NCBI RefSeq assembly: GCF_020509005.1
Contig: NC_063020.1
Coordinates: forward strand, 3,596,001-3,660,000
Direction of reading: 5' to 3'
DNA: 64,000 bases
DNA from: Fulvia fulva
Lineage: Eukaryota; Ascomycota; Dothideomycetes; Mycosphaerellales; Mycosphaerellaceae
In this document: in pieces, positions 22,409 to 34,473 of the stretch
Layout of the letters: each line of letters opens with the position of its first letter
How positions within the stretch are numbered: the stretch's first letter is position 1
Made by a program: the position numbers and the translations under genes
Notes under the pieces: generated by a model
What the model saw: the letters and a program-made list of their open reading frames with translations, nothing else
What the model was told of the DNA's origin: nothing
Database searches by the model: none

Positions 22409-23887
22409 TTACTTGACGCTCCTACCAGCCACCACCCGAAGACCCTCACAATACTGCTTCCACCGGCGAAGCGCCTTCTGATTCTCACCGCACTCGGCAA
22501 ATGTACTCTCACACTCTCCCACCCCCACCTCATGATCGTGTTCGTGGTTCCTGATGGCTTTGGCTTCCTGCGCGTAGCCCCCGACGCCGCTTATCCTCGA
22601 CTCGGTCTTGCTGGGCAGCGTATTGATCCAGGCCTGTATGGTCACCACATCGCACCAGCTTCGGTAGTCTGCCCCTGGCTCGGCGGTCGCTTCGGATTGT
22701 GAGCTATCGTCTGATGATGCTTCGCTGGTCGTTGCGAAGCCTACTGCTTTTGCCTCTCGTTTGGCTTCGCTGAATGCTTCTTCGGCCTCGACTAGCTGTC
22801 TGGTTAGCTGGCGGTGGCGTTGCAAGACTTTTAGATCCTTCTCAGTCGGACTTTCCTGAGATGAGGCGCTGTTGCTGGATCCAGCGCCTCGGCCGGTATG
22901 TTGCGGCTGACAATTCTCGTGACGGTTGTTGAAGTGGACCCGTGCTCGTTCCATCATATCTGTAGCTTCGCGATACCTTCCAATGACCTGGGCTTTGTGC
23001 ACCGCTGCGGGATTCAGAACCACCTCAGACTCTGGACTCTGTCGGTGTTCTGAGGCTTGCTCTGGGTCATCATCCGGCAGGACCATAGTGTGCGATTCAT
23101 CATTGTCCTTTGGCACAGCATACTTCCGCTCAAACGCGATGTCCTCATCCGTCTTGCCTTGTACCTGTCCACTCAACAAATTGCCACGGACCAGAACATC
23201 CTCAATCGCCAAAGCTGCCACCTTGTTTGCGGCATCGGCTCGTTGCTCAAGGTCCGCGATCTGCTTCTTATAGGACGCCTTCTGGTCTCGAACTTCCCGT
23301 ATCCGGCGATCATACTCCCTGACCTTGAGCTGCAACTGCCTCCGTACCTTCTCACCCCCCTCTACGCCTTCATGAGTATCACGTAGCCTAAGGAGCTTGC
23401 GCTGCTGATCAAGGGACCAGCTTCTGAAACGATCCAGGATCTGTGCTTGAGCATCCCGCCTGCTGGTAGCTTCCCGCAGATCGCGAGTCGCAATAGCTGC
23501 CTCTTGTAGAATATTGGAGAGCTCTTCGGTCAAGAGGATGGCAGGGAGCTGGTTCCCTGCAGAGCCAGTATTGACTACGAATGATGGCCCGGCGACGTAA
23601 TCGGGTCCCTCGTTCGCATCAAATATGTACGGCTCGAGTACCTCGCGCTGCGCAGCATTTCGAGCCATCAAGGCTTCGCCTTTGCCAGGCTGGGAACCGG
23701 CCGAATCTTCGATGCCGCTGTCTGTCTTGTTGGTGGCGTCTCCCGGTAACTTGGAAGCACTCAGGGTGGCCGAGGAAGGCGAAGTTTGCGCTGTGTGCTT
23801 AAGAGCTTTCCGGCTTGTTTCCTCGTAGCCAGAATAGTCTTTGACCCAGTCCCAACATCGCTTCGCACCGGTCGTGGCTGCTTGCAT
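22409..23887 (-). CDS. Conserved-looking coiled-coil protein, function unknown
   Basis: Single exon, 492 residues from the ATG at 23887. No domain recognised. The first about 120 residues are low-complexity and Ser/Thr-rich; about 120-235 are a long heptad-rich coiled coil with many Arg, Gln and Glu (ILQEAAIATRDLREA, then RRQLQLKVREYDRRIREVR). A disordered acidic stretch about 255-345 and another short helical segment (about 350-385) follow. The C-terminal 100 residues contain WCDVVTIQAWIN and end in a basic segment. Length, composition and the absence of stops over nearly 1.5 kb support a real gene; function is unknown. It lies tail-to-tail with the F-box-like gene, 273 bases apart. Confidence 0.8.
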   Translation of the reverse strand: MQAATTGAKRCWDWVKDYSGYEETSRKALKHTAQTSPSSATLSASKLPGDATNKTDSGIEDSAGSQPGKGEALMARNAAQREVLEPYIFDANEGPDYVAGPSFVVNTGSAGNQLPAILLTEELSNILQEAAIATRDLREATSRRDAQAQILDRFRSWSLDQQRKLLRLRDTHEGVEGGEKVRRQLQLKVREYDRRIREVRDQKASYKKQIADLEQRADAANKVAALAIEDVLVRGNLLSGQVQGKTDEDIAFERKYAVPKDNDESHTMVLPDDDPEQASEHRQSPESEVVLNPAAVHKAQVIGRYREATDMMERARVHFNNRHENCQPQHTGRGAGSSNSASSQESPTEKDLKVLQRHRQLTRQLVEAEEAFSEAKREAKAVGFATTSEASSDDSSQSEATAEPGADYRSWCDVVTIQAWINTLPSKTESRISGVGGYAQEAKAIRNHEHDHEVGVGECESTFAECGENQKALRRWKQYCEGLRVVAGRSVK

Positions 23888-26486
23888 GATCGCTTTAGGA
23901 CGACTGACAGAAGCTCGGTGAACCCTTGAGTGTAGGCTGTCGAATTAGGAACCAGTCGCACAGGCAGATAATGAGGCAAGTTAAGATGACGAGCCAAAGG
24001 TGTTGTTGTCATTCAGACACATGACGCCTGTTCTAGGTTCGCGCTGTTTTGCCGTCTACTTCTGTTCACTCGATTAAACAGGAAAACTAGCAGATGGCTG
24101 TACATTCACCTAACCCAAATTATCACGTGCAGACCCGTTACACCCATCAAGGGACCCAAAACTCAGTAACGCGCCTTCCTCAAACTTAACAACAAAATTA
24201 CTCTGGCACGCCGGATCCATAGTCCTGCTAAAGATCCTTTCGCAGCTGTGGATATCTCTGCTCGTCTGCGCTCGTCAGCACTCAATGAGCTTCACCTCGA
24301 CTCGTCACCACTTTCTGCGATCGACTGGCGAGAGCACACTCGAGTTAACGACATGCGTGTGTTGTATAGCTAATCATGTCATGTCGCTGTGGACACATGG
24401 CCTTTTCCAACAGAAGACTCCAGGTCGTTGGCTAGGTCCATCCTCTATGCAGTGTTTTCACCAGTCTCTTGCACCTATAATCAGTTTAGCCAAATCGGAG
24501 CAGCACGTTTGTCAGGAACGCGTTACCTGATCATACAAAGACTGCATCCTCGCCCTCTTCTTCCGATAATCTTCCAGCACGAGACTGCGAGGTACGTCTA
24601 TGGCGTTGTATGGCTCCTCTTGTGGCCCTGATGACAGGTAACGGTCAAGACTGTAGGTATGCTTGGGTTTTTTTCGCAGTCTTTGGCTCAGTGGTATGAT
24701 CTGAGTCTAGCATACACGGCATCGTGGCTTGTCGAACAGCTTTGTCGGTCCCTTTCTCGGTGGACACAAGGGCTTGATCCGTCTTTGGTTATTGACACTC
24801 GGCGCCGTGCCGACTTCTAGGCCGGGTGCAACCTGCAACACGCCCTCCAAGCAACACCAATTGGCGCACGGCAGGAGTCTGATTTTGACGAGTCCTGGAG
24901 CAAGGCTTAGTGTCAAGAACGACCGACTCGCGAGGTTTCTCATATCTGTTCCTCCAGCAGCTCCGGCTAGGAACATCTTCGTTAGTACATATACTCTATT
25001 TTGCAGACCCCGCCTGCTGACTGAGGAGACAAGCCCTGCTCCCATGACAGCCCGCGGGACCGAAAATCGAGCGTCAAACAAAGACAGATGGGAATCGTGA
25101 GGCTCTGCGCGTCTGTAATTGTCGATCCCAACGCGAAATAACTCTTGCAATCCTCAGCAGCCAATCAGAGTATTGCAAACGACAAGAGTACCATGTCCCG
25201 CCAAGGCTCGAATACTACTCCATCCAAGGACAAGCATTGATGAGCATTAACAGAGGGCCAACATGGGACATTCTGGTTGTTTGATGATGCAGTATGTCAG
25301 GCTTCTTGCCAGACCCGGCAGCGCAACGACGCCTCCATTCCCAAAAGGTCGAGGTAGTCTATGGCTTGCAGCAGCCGAACGGGCCGCACTGTGCATTTTC
25401 GAAGGAGGCATCCTTCTCCGACGCTTGTTACCAACGAAAGAGGTGGCCACCTGGGCCAAAGACCGGGTTCGTCAGAGTCGCCATGGCAGCTGCACTGCAG
25501 CGCAGCATTTGCTTGTGTAGCACAGACGACCTTTACGGAGTCGAAGGCTTCCAGAGCACTTCACGAATCATCGGCACCATATGTTAGAAGTCGCTCGTCG
25601 ATGCCGGTGGAGCTAGGGCGGAAAGCGCCAAGAAAGCTCCATCCTCGTACCGAGTCCATGTCGGCACGGTCCCAAATGCTGGCTCCTTCCCGGTGTCGCA
25701 AATTCTGCTGTCTGGTCTTCCGCCAACGAAGAGGAAGCTGGACGAGATCGAAGGATTCCTGAGTAGCCAACGATATTCCGCGCTCAATGACGGGTCGATA
25801 GCCAACGAGACTTGATCTTCACTTATCACGTCCGGTGTGGCTTGAAGCTTCGCTTGTCCTGCTTGTGGCGATGCGGGACGATGCGGGACGATGCGGGACG
25901 ATGCGGGACGATGCGGGACGATGCGGGACGATGCGGGGGGTACATTGACCGGTCGCTGTCAAAGATGAGCCATCGCAACAACAGATCTCCAGATTTGAGT
26001 GCTCCATGCTGTGCTCGGTTGGTGTTGTGCTCCGTGACACGGCTTTTGGTGACAGCCCAGGGCAAAGGCCGCGCATCGCGTTGTTTGAAACTGGATCAGC
26101 ATGTACGATGTGGCATGTGCGGTTGGACTGCATATGCGGGCCAAGTTCAGTGGTAGAAGTTTGACCGCGTAATGTCGCTTGCTCATCAGCAGCCTGCAGG
26201 CCAGTACGTCTAATTCTATCTGGACCGCTGGGCACTTTCTTGTTTCCTCGGCAGGACATACTCGGCGGACTCTCTACTGTAGCCGCTCTCCATCTGGCAG
26301 CAAGAGAACGCTTGCACTGCTTGGCCAAAAAGGACCACCCCGCCCCTGGACCTCGTCTGTTTCGAGCTCGGCGCTTTCAGGGATCCTTGATTCCGGGCGA
26401 ACCAATTCCGCCAACTCCAGCAGCCGGTGCTTCGATAGCGATCTGCACCGCCATTATCATGTGAAAGCTCAGCCGGATTGGCGAAC
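23888..26486. other. Intergenic region with a 10-bp minisatellite
   Basis: About 2.6 kb with no supported gene. Small frames on both strands lack domains. A minisatellite of 10-bp units lies at 25871-25938. The far right end should hold the promoter of the ankyrin gene. Confidence 0.5.
25871..25938. repeat. 10-bp minisatellite, unit ATGCGGGACG
   Basis: Six exact copies at 25871-25930 followed by a seventh partial copy that ends in a G-run (ATGCGGGGGG). The unit is GC-rich and the G-strand has short GGG runs at 10-base spacing. It is non-coding. Confidence 0.95.
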
Positions 26487-29018
26487 ATGTATGCTCCTCA
26501 GGGTCGAGCAGGTGAGCTGCCTGCGCAAGAGCGCGAACCTGGCCGAGACGTGGCAGGGCCGGAGAATGGAGCGAGACCGAAGGCATCCGTGGCGACGCGC
26601 AAGAAGTTCCCAGCGAAGACATTAGGACCCGGTCAGAGCATCTTCCACGATTACAAGTGGGAGCCTCCGAAGCAGAGTGATGGCGAAGGCGCAAAGATAG
26701 CTCGAGGCCGGAAACCGTACGAATGGACGCCGGAGCGATCGAGACAGCTCATCAAGCTCATCATACATACTGACTTGCCTTTCGACGATGTTACCAAGAT
26801 CATGCGTGATGCAGATGGCGAAGGTCCCTCGTGAGTGACGCTCGTGATACTGGTATTGGTCGCCTTATCCTACTAACTTGTCTCCTCCAGCGAGAGTACG
26901 TGTCGTAACCACTGGCATGATATCTTCGGTTATAGGCCTGATGAAGCCCGCCTGAAGAACCCAGAGGGTCGCGAGGTCCGTCGGAGTAAACTTCTGCGAG
27001 CGTTCCACAGAGACACCGGTACTGCTTCGCCAGACACGAATCGAACCGAGCCCGACCTTGTTCGCGATGGCCCCATCGATGCTGATTCCAGCCCTGCCGC
27101 CTCGAGTAATTCATCTGCACAGTACCCGAACAGCATGACAGAGGGAGACAACAACGTCGCGATCAGTCAAGTCGAGGACGATATGAACTACAGTTTCTTG
27201 TATAATCCAGCATTAACTCTGACACCACCTGAAGAACAGGATTTCCGTAATGTTCAGTACGGCTTCCCATCAACATCACATACACGGTTGCCATCAGTCG
27301 TGGAAGAAGGACCAGCAGTAGCCCCTGACACTAAGCGCGAACAATCTTCACCAGCAAACACATCTACCCCAACACCGGACTCGACGGTATCTCAGATCGA
27401 ACAGAAGCAGGACCTTCCACCAGGTTTCATCAACTGGTTTAGAAGAACGTCAATCGGCAGCAGCTTCTTCACAGAGGGCAGGCACCAGTCTGTAGCTGGA
27501 AGTCTTGCTACTTCGAGACGGCGTAGCTATCAGCCTAATCGAAGCTCTATCGCTACCATCAGCCAGCCCCTGTCGTCGAATGCGATCCTCAACATTCTTG
27601 AGAACTCAGACTCCACGACCACGATCCAAGCTGGCCACATCGAGAAGCTGATCGATCGTGGAGCTGACATAAATGCTTGCAATGCCAAGGGCGAGACACC
27701 ACTACATCTTGCGATGCGGCTTGGTAATATCGTTGTGTTCTCAGCCTTGCTGGCTCGCGGAGCTAATCCCAACGCGCGCACGAAAACAGGCGAGAGCATC
27801 TGGACGTATGGCCGGAACGCTTCCAAACAAACTCTCGACCCCAACAAACAGTATGTCGACAAAGATCAGCAACGTCTCGATACCATGATATGCGCGCATA
27901 TCGAGTTCCTCAAAGCGACTAGCCAGTTCAATCGTGATCTTATCACCGAAAGTAAAGGCAAGAAGGGGAGCAAGTACAGTTCATCCTTAAGTGCGGATCA
28001 GAACAAGGATAGCAAACGGCGGCGGAGCTCAGCCACCTCTTCTAACTCTTCGGCTCCTCCCGTCTTGCCATGGAGCATGACAGCATATGGCACAGGAAGT
28101 AGTAAGAAGCAAAAGAAGCCCCGCTCAGTCGATTCGAACGCGACGGAACAGACTCAAGGCCGGATGTCCTCCCTAGGCGAGAGTGTAACCTCAAACGAGA
28201 CAGACCCGAGGCCGAGTATGCACAAATCTAACAGCTCGCCTTCACCGTATACAAATATGGACACTTCTCAGCATCTGTCTTCGTCAGCTCCCTCGTCCGA
28301 TGGGAAACGACTCAGCTGGGGCATGTCCTGGTTGTCAAAGAAGTCTCAGTCTGGAGGAAACCCTTACATGTCCAACATCTCAACCCAAGTCCCAGCAACA
28401 CAACAAGATCCCTACCACCTCGAATCAGCCTCTCCCCGCACGACTTTCGTCAGCAACGGATTCGACGCACAGCAAATGCCAACGAGCGGACCCCAGTTCC
28501 AGGACTGGCACTTCCCAGACCCCTCCGCCCTGCGGCCACAGACCTATTATGGCGAAACGGGAGATCTAGTCGCCTTCCCCAACAGTCTCGCCACCGGCGA
28601 CCCATCAAACATCCCGTACGACTACTCAGGAGAGATTACACCCACGCAATCCTTCATACTCGACCCAACAGCTCAGGCAGAGACGCAAGCAGCCACAATG
28701 TATGGCGCGCCCACTTCCCAACCAAATGTGGCGTTCAACGAGGTGGCGTTCAATCAGCTGAATTACTCACAACCCATGCCGGCGTCGAATTTAGAGAATT
28801 GCCAACCTGATGCGACCTTCACCAACAATGCTTTCGAGCAACCAGGATTCTCCATGGACCAAGCATTGTCGTGGGAGGCAAGGTATAGAGCATTGGAACA
28901 ACAAATGGAGCAGCAAAGACAGCAGAACGAACTCTTGATGAAGCAATTGGCACATCAAAGTGCATGGCTTGATTCTACAATGTACCATTGGGATGCTCCA
29001 GCCGGACCTGCGACATGA
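26487..29018 (+). CDS. Ankyrin-repeat protein with N-terminal Myb/SANT-like motif
   Basis: Two exons (26487-26830 and 26891-29018) with a 60-base intron carrying a CTAAC branch site; 823 residues. Residues 76-128 (from KPYEWTPERSRQL to CRNHWHDIFG) have the Trp-helix-helix-Trp spacing of a Myb/SANT-type DNA-binding unit (Trp80 and Trp123). A disordered stretch follows, then about two ankyrin repeats at 355-420 (GETPLHLAMRLGN, LLARGANPNA). The centre is Ser-rich and the C-terminus has a Gln-rich coiled coil at about 790-815. The combination suggests a nuclear, possibly transcription-related protein; that is an inference. The (CAA)12 tract lies just after the stop. The first ATG of exon 1 is used as the start. 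Confidence 0.85.
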
Positions 29019-29034
29019 GCACGAGATAAACCGA

Positions 29035-29037
<3 letters not shown>

Positions 29038-29073
<36 letters not shown>
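29038..29073. repeat. (CAA)12 microsatellite in the 3' flank of the ankyrin gene
   Basis: Twelve exact CAA units begin 20 bases after the stop codon at 29018, probably within the 3' untranslated region. Confidence 0.95.
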
Positions 29074-29184
29074 GGCCATTGATACTGGCACTGGAATGTC
29101 CATTTTGTTCAGTCTATTTGCCAGCCCTGTATGACGCGATGCAGCAGATGTCCAACCTGCCTTCCGTGGCTGGAGTCTACCACT

Positions 29185-30825
29185 TTACAAGACCCATCCA
29201 TCTATCCATAACGCCATTGGAACAGCACTGGCCCCGCAAATTACTCCCATACTCAACATGGCAGTTTTCCAACTTGCAGCTTCCGCCATGAAACCAAATA
29301 AGATCGGACCCAGTGTATTGCCCAAAGCCCATGCCCAGTTGAAGTGTGCGTACGCTTGCGCATAGTAGCCCCGTCCAACGATTTCGCTACCCAGAGCGCC
29401 GGCATCCAATGCCTCCAACTTCGTGGCCCGGCCCGTGATCTCGGCAAAGAGTGGCTCCAGTATGAGTGTCAAGCAACTGCCGATAACCACAAGCAAGGCA
29501 CATATCAGAACTTTGTGGTTGATGCTGTTTTCATTGACCAGCCTGAGGAGGATCAGACCTGGACAGATAATGGTGAAGGCAGCCGCCGTGACCCATCGTC
29601 CTCCATAGCGATCGGTGAACCTTCCGACGAGAGGTCCGAACAGCGATGGTAATGACAGAGGCAGGAAGATGAGGCCGCCACCTTCCGAATCCCAGCCGAA
29701 GACTTTGTTAACTGCCATCGGCAATACCGTCTCAAAGCCAGTGTACGCCATGGCTAGTACCATGATGCCCCAAACTGCCACCATGAAACGTGCTGAGAAT
29801 AAGAGTCGGAGCATGACTGGAAGTCGACTTACCTTAGACACGCTGGTGGAGTCCGCTAAGGAGATGCTGTCTGGAGTAGAGCTTATCGTGTTGGTAAGCG
29901 TCACCTCGCTGGCTGCTGTCTTTTCAATATCTGGGCCAGGGTGTAGCTCAGGAGAGTGGGGTCTGAGCGGCTTCACTGATGCGGTCGATGGTGCCGCGCG
30001 GACTGTCTTTTGCACAGTCCTCTCTTTCATGATCAGACGCAGCAGGATGTCCACCAAGACGACACCAGTGATGAGGCCGAAGACAGCATGGTAACCAGAT
30101 TCTGCGAAGACGACGCCTCCTGAAAGAGGGCCAGTCAGATTGCCAAGGTTAAGTGCAATGCCGATGTAGCCGCTGTATTCTGCACAGTGTCAGCCATATA
30201 CACACCTATACCTCATAGACCGATTCCCTTACCTCCAATGCGTGTGGGACCCACCACGTCGACAAGTATGGCGAGCCCGGTCATCCAGACGATGGTACTG
30301 GCGAAGCCTTGAAGTGCTCGAGCGATGACCTGGACGACGAGGCCATTGGACTTGATGTATGGCGCAAACCAGAGCAGGCCTGTAGTAACCAAGAGGACCA
30401 GCAAGCCAAGTAAGAAAGGTGTTCGACGGGAGGTGCTGCGGTCGGCATAGTATCCCCAAGGCACTGCGAGAAATCAGCGAGCTGTCAAGAGGTGATGTCT
30501 GTCCAAGCTTGTCTCTGCTCTTCCCCCAAGCCGCCCACCGATCACCGAAGTCGGCACTCCCTCTCCACCTCTAGCACAACTCCTCAGGGGCAAGAACGAA
30601 GTACTCACCCGAGCTCACAAAGCATCCAACCCCAAAAGCCGCCAACAAAATCGCCACCCAGACCTGCACCTTCTCCTTATCCACCTGCTTCTCCAGCGCG
30701 AACGGCGCCACCGGCACGATGGCGGCGTATAGGAAGGCGTCGGTGAAGATGGCGTAGGAGACTACGAAGGCGATGAAGGCTGTCGAGGCGCGCAAGGCAT
30801 GGAAGCCGCTTTTAACGTGCGCCAT
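29185..30825 (-). CDS. MFS transporter, drug:H+ antiporter/vesicular-amine-transporter type
   Basis: Predicted 12-span plasma-membrane transporter of the major facilitator superfamily. Three exons (30825-30609, 30463-30233, 30179-29185) give 480 residues, the usual family length. The first exon ends within the loop that leads to motif A, which reads GYYADRSTSRR across the junction (G-x3-DR-x3-RR). A cytoplasmic loop of about 90 residues rich in Pro, Ser and Thr separates the two six-helix halves (after DILLRLIMKER). Helices of the second half include FMVAVWGIMVLAMAYTGFE and the ALGNTLGPILFGF segment. Substrate unknown; families of this kind export drugs or small metabolites. The gene lies tail-to-tail with the ankyrin gene, only about 170 bases apart. 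ATG at 30825 chosen because the hydrophobic helix starts 10 residues later. Confidence 0.9.
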
Positions 30826-31392
30826 CGTCGCGGTATCGATGCGTGGGTAGGGAGATGGTGATGGTGAGGGGTGGGCATAGGTGCGCTCGCTAGGATAGGG
30901 TATGAGGTGTTGATGAAGTGGTGTCGGAAGTGAAGGCGTGATTCTTGGTGGGTACGTTTCAGGTTCTTGCCGTTGCCCGTGTGTGCCTTCCTTGTTGGAG
31001 TTCTTTTCGTGATTTTGTGAGGTCAGAGCTTCCCCTTGTGCGCAACGGGCATGCATAGGTTGACGCAATCGGCGCGAAGATGGGTAAAGTGGGTGTGAAG
31101 CAGTTGGTCTTTCGGCACTGCGCAGTAACAAATGAGATCGTGATAAAGAGCAACATGATTGTGAAAGTGTGATACCCACTGGGCAGTGGCTGTGCGCTAT
31201 GAGGACTTTGGATATCCATTAGAATCTGGCGATTGCTTACCCTGCGAGCTACTACTATGGGGGAGCTGTTCCAATTTGCGCATACTACGCTTACATACTG
31301 CTTCAGATCCCAATTGCCTGTCACCAGCTCTACTACATATTTTTGCTCAAATGCTGCTACTGCCCACTGCGCAGCCCCTTGCCACCCGTCCG
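30826..31392. other. Intergenic region, no gene seen
   Basis: Separates the MFS transporter start from the 3' end of the next F-box-like gene. It should hold the transporter promoter. No repeat or RNA gene noticed. Confidence 0.5.
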
Positions 31393-32274
31393 TCACTGCT
31401 CTTTCCCCTTTTTCTTGGCATCCAGCTTCGCCACCTGCTTCGCCGACTTCTTAGCTTCTCTCCTTTCTGTCCGACATTCGAGGCATTGGCATTTCGGTTC
31501 AGGCGGCGGGGTGGGTGGTTTCATCGGCGACTTCCAGCTATTTGGTATCCAGTGATGATAGATGTATGCTACGCGGGGGTCCCAGCGCCTCACTCTGGGC
31601 ACGCCAATCCATCGACGCAGCCGGACACCCGCTATCTCGTTGACGCGCACTGAATATGCTATCCTGCGGATCTCCTGAACACGGAATCCCTCGCGGCCTT
31701 TTTTGGCCAGGTCCCTGAGGATCATGGCAAGACTGGTGCGAGTACAGATGGGAAAGTCCGACTGGTCTTCAGCCAAGCAAAAGCTTACCGGCGTGTCGAA
31801 GTGAGGGTTGGCCCGTGGAATAAGCTGCATTGCGAAGCGTTTGGGCTCAGCAGGTTGTAGAAAGCCAGGGCGTTCGAAGGTGAAGTACACATCGCGAATG
31901 GCTATTGATAGTCCCCGCTTCTCTGCGTTGAGTGTCCACCGAATGGCCGAGTCGTCTGTGTAGGGCTGTACTCGCCACTCTTCAGTAATGACGATGTTGA
32001 GCACGAAGCGATTGGCGAAGAAGAATATACGCAGCGCTTCGGCTTCGATTTGTCGGCAGGTGCATAGCAGACTCGGTTTCGGCAGGTGTGCGAGGTCGAT
32101 GCGCTCATTGTCGTCCTTTACGAGCGCCTCTCTCCAAATTTGGTTTCTCAGTTCGGCTGGCAGCTGTAGGAGCCGGCAGTGTTGCTGCGCCCATTGTGGC
32201 TGTGGAGCTGCGCGCTGTCGAATTTTGCGAAATATGAACTCTCTGTGGCCGCCGGCCTGCTCATTGTTCGTCAT
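31393..32274 (-). CDS. F-box-like (LPAELR motif) protein, function unknown
   Basis: Single exon. From the ATG at 32274 it has 293 residues; the frame is open to 32397, where an alternative ATG would add 41 residues. The motif CRLLQLPAELRNQIWREAL near residue 35 and the TCRQIEAEALRIFFF segment about 35 residues later are the standard head of the fungal F-box-like/2EXR family, also seen in the gene at 20825-22135. The C-terminus is basic, with a Pro-rich segment (PPTPPPEPKC), a CxCxxC motif (CQCLEC) and a Lys-rich tail. No partner or substrate can be named. Confidence 0.85.
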   Translation of the reverse strand: MTNNEQAGGHREFIFRKIRQRAAPQPQWAQQHCRLLQLPAELRNQIWREALVKDDNERIDLAHLPKPSLLCTCRQIEAEALRIFFFANRFVLNIVITEEWRVQPYTDDSAIRWTLNAEKRGLSIAIRDVYFTFERPGFLQPAEPKRFAMQLIPRANPHFDTPVSFCLAEDQSDFPICTRTSLAMILRDLAKKGREGFRVQEIRRIAYSVRVNEIAGVRLRRWIGVPRVRRWDPRVAYIYHHWIPNSWKSPMKPPTPPPEPKCQCLECRTERREAKKSAKQVAKLDAKKKGKEQ

Positions 32275-32615
32275 GGTCCTTGCTTGTACTGTCGAGTCAC
32301 CAGACTTTTGTCGAAAATCTGGAAACGTTGTGTTGAAGACTGTCGTCGTGGCATGAAGGCATGAATGCGCGAAGCTGGTCAGCAATATTGGCTTCATCGG
32401 CTTCTTCCGTTGGGCCCACTATTCACCGGTAGGGGCCAAAGGTGAATGTAGTCATCACTTGCGATGTGTCTTACTTTGCGCATCATCAACTTTCGAACAC
32501 CGCACTCTGGTGGTAGTCAAGCCATCTTTCACCTGGGCGGTGGGTGTAGCTGGTCCAGTGCGCTGTGCTTGCTCCAGTGCGCCACAAATTGAGACTATGC
32601 ATTACAGCTCGGTGC
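32275..32615. other. Short intergenic region
   Basis: 340 bases between two genes on the same strand. It holds the possible alternative N-terminus of the F-box-like gene and presumably the 3' flank of the PTH11-type receptor. Confidence 0.5.
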
Positions 32616-34473
32616 TCAATCATGGCCCATCTCTTTCTCGCTAGACCCAAGACCTTGGAGACTCGAGAACCTCGCTGGAATGGGTCGTGTCGGCATAGTC
32701 GGCGTGACAGCCGTGTCGTCTCCACTGCCTTTCCTTGGCCGATCGTAAAACCAGAACTCTGGCGTTGGACTGGTCTGCTCAGGCGTACTCTTGCGCTTAG
32801 TAGTGGCGTCCGAACTCAAGGGACTCGAAGCAGGAGTACTGCGCCTCGTCTTGTACCAGAAGTCAGCATCTCGAGTACCTGCGGCTTGATTTTCGTGGTT
32901 AGGCCCAGTGTAGAAGCCGAAGTCGAATGTATGGTCCTTCGAGGTTGCGGCCTGCTCAATTCTATCGTAGAGCTCAGCCTCGGTGGCGACACTCTCCACG
33001 GACTCGACCTGAGGACTGCTCTTGTACACCTTGGCCTCGGCATGGTATCCACCGTCCATCTCGTATGTGGGTGATGTAAGGTAGCTCCGGTGCATCGTGT
33101 CCATTTCGCGGTCGATGGGTGTCTGCGTGGTCCTGGACCTCGACATGGATGTGAAACTCCTCGTCCACAGACCCTTGAAGCTTTCGTTACCCAGAAGCTT
33201 TCGGAAGAGACCTGCTGTGGCTGGAATGCAGCAACAGATGATGGTGCAATAGACCTCTATTAGACTCCATAGCCCGACAAAGGAGAAGTTGTAGGTGATG
33301 TTGACGACATTGGCTGTCTTGTAGATGTAGAACATACGCACGACGCTGCATATCGTGACCACAAAGCCGAGCAGGAATGTGACGAGGACGCTGTGATACG
33401 TCAGCAGAGACCTGCGGATCAACGAAGTGTACTTACCCAATCTTCTCACCCAATGGAATCTTGAGCTTGACCAGTCTTGGTACAGGCAGAAGCAGCACAA
33501 TGATATGGATTACGATCGTGATAGCGGCCAAGGAATATCCAGAGGCAGTCCTGTTGATGCAAACCGCCTTCCGACCCAGCTGCAAATTCCAGCCAGCTTC
33601 CACTGGTCGACAGCCGAAGATGGAAGATATGGTAAAGGCCAGCATGGTCGCGACCAAAACCCAGGCAACAATCTTGCATGCCATCCGGAACTTCGAGTTG
33701 TCGTCGACGCTCTGCAAAGGCCACACCCGGAGATAGAGGAAGACCAAGGATAGCTGCGTGAGGCAAGTGACGACGATGTACAGAGGTTCTCCGACGAACA
33801 TCCACTATCCTGACCATTAGTTCGTTGCCTCTTGCCATCTACGTCCAGGCAGTCACGTACCGTGAAGAAGTGTATGACTTCATTGGCCGTCAGGAAGTAC
33901 ATATCCTTGCCCGACCCATAGAACACAGCATAATGCGCAGTAACCTGTCCTACGTCAGCAGCTTCACCCCATACATATGTACCTTCACCCTCAAGAACAA
34001 ACCGTCATGCCAATAGCCACAGGATAAGCCACCAGCAGAATCCAATCATCCCACCCATATCCCGCCCCTTTGAACCCAGGCCACCTCGACACAAACCTCG
34101 CCATAAGGAAAACCGTCGCAACACCAAACAGAATATACGCCACCGTCTCCGTCGACGGCGCATCGTCGTGCTTCGGGTATCCACAGACCTCAGCCTGCAA
34201 CCTGATCCCCACCAACTGATCCTCCACACTCGTACACGAAGCCGCTACGCAGGTCGCCAGCGCATCTTTCAGTGGACCTCCGACATCGCAGTAGCACGAA
34301 CCTCCCGGGTGGCAATCGAATTTCGGCAAGACAGTAGAGGCGCATGTCAAAAGGCAAGTTGGCAGTGTGGCGAGTGTCGAGCTGTTGAACGAGACGTCGC
34401 GGCTGTCAAGGTGGGTCGCTGTCGTAGTCCACGGTAGAAAGCTAGCAGCAAGCGCCGCCGTGGTCAGCCTCAT
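32616..34473 (-). CDS. CFEM-domain PTH11-type G-protein-coupled receptor
   Basis: Predicted seven-span surface receptor of the class that includes Magnaporthe Pth11, used in host or surface sensing in some fungi. Four exons (34473-34003, 33944-33861, 33804-33437, 33390-32616) join in frame into 565 residues. Signal peptide about 1-20; CFEM domain about 35-100 with all eight cysteines (spacing includes CLLTC and CYC); then seven membrane helices from about residue 110 (VAYILFGVATVFLMARFV) to about residue 370 (EVYCTIICCCIPATAGLF). The C-terminal tail of about 190 residues is cytoplasmic, Ser/Thr-rich and disordered. The four-exon structure and the CFEM plus rhodopsin-like (DUF3328-type helices not seen) arrangement make the call firm; the ligand is unknown. 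Confidence 0.92.

Noticed and set aside
24670..24730. Possible tRNA (TGGCTCAGTGGTA looks like an A box)
   Set aside because: D-stem does not pair, no matching B box (GGTTCRANNCC) follows, and no clover-leaf arms were found.
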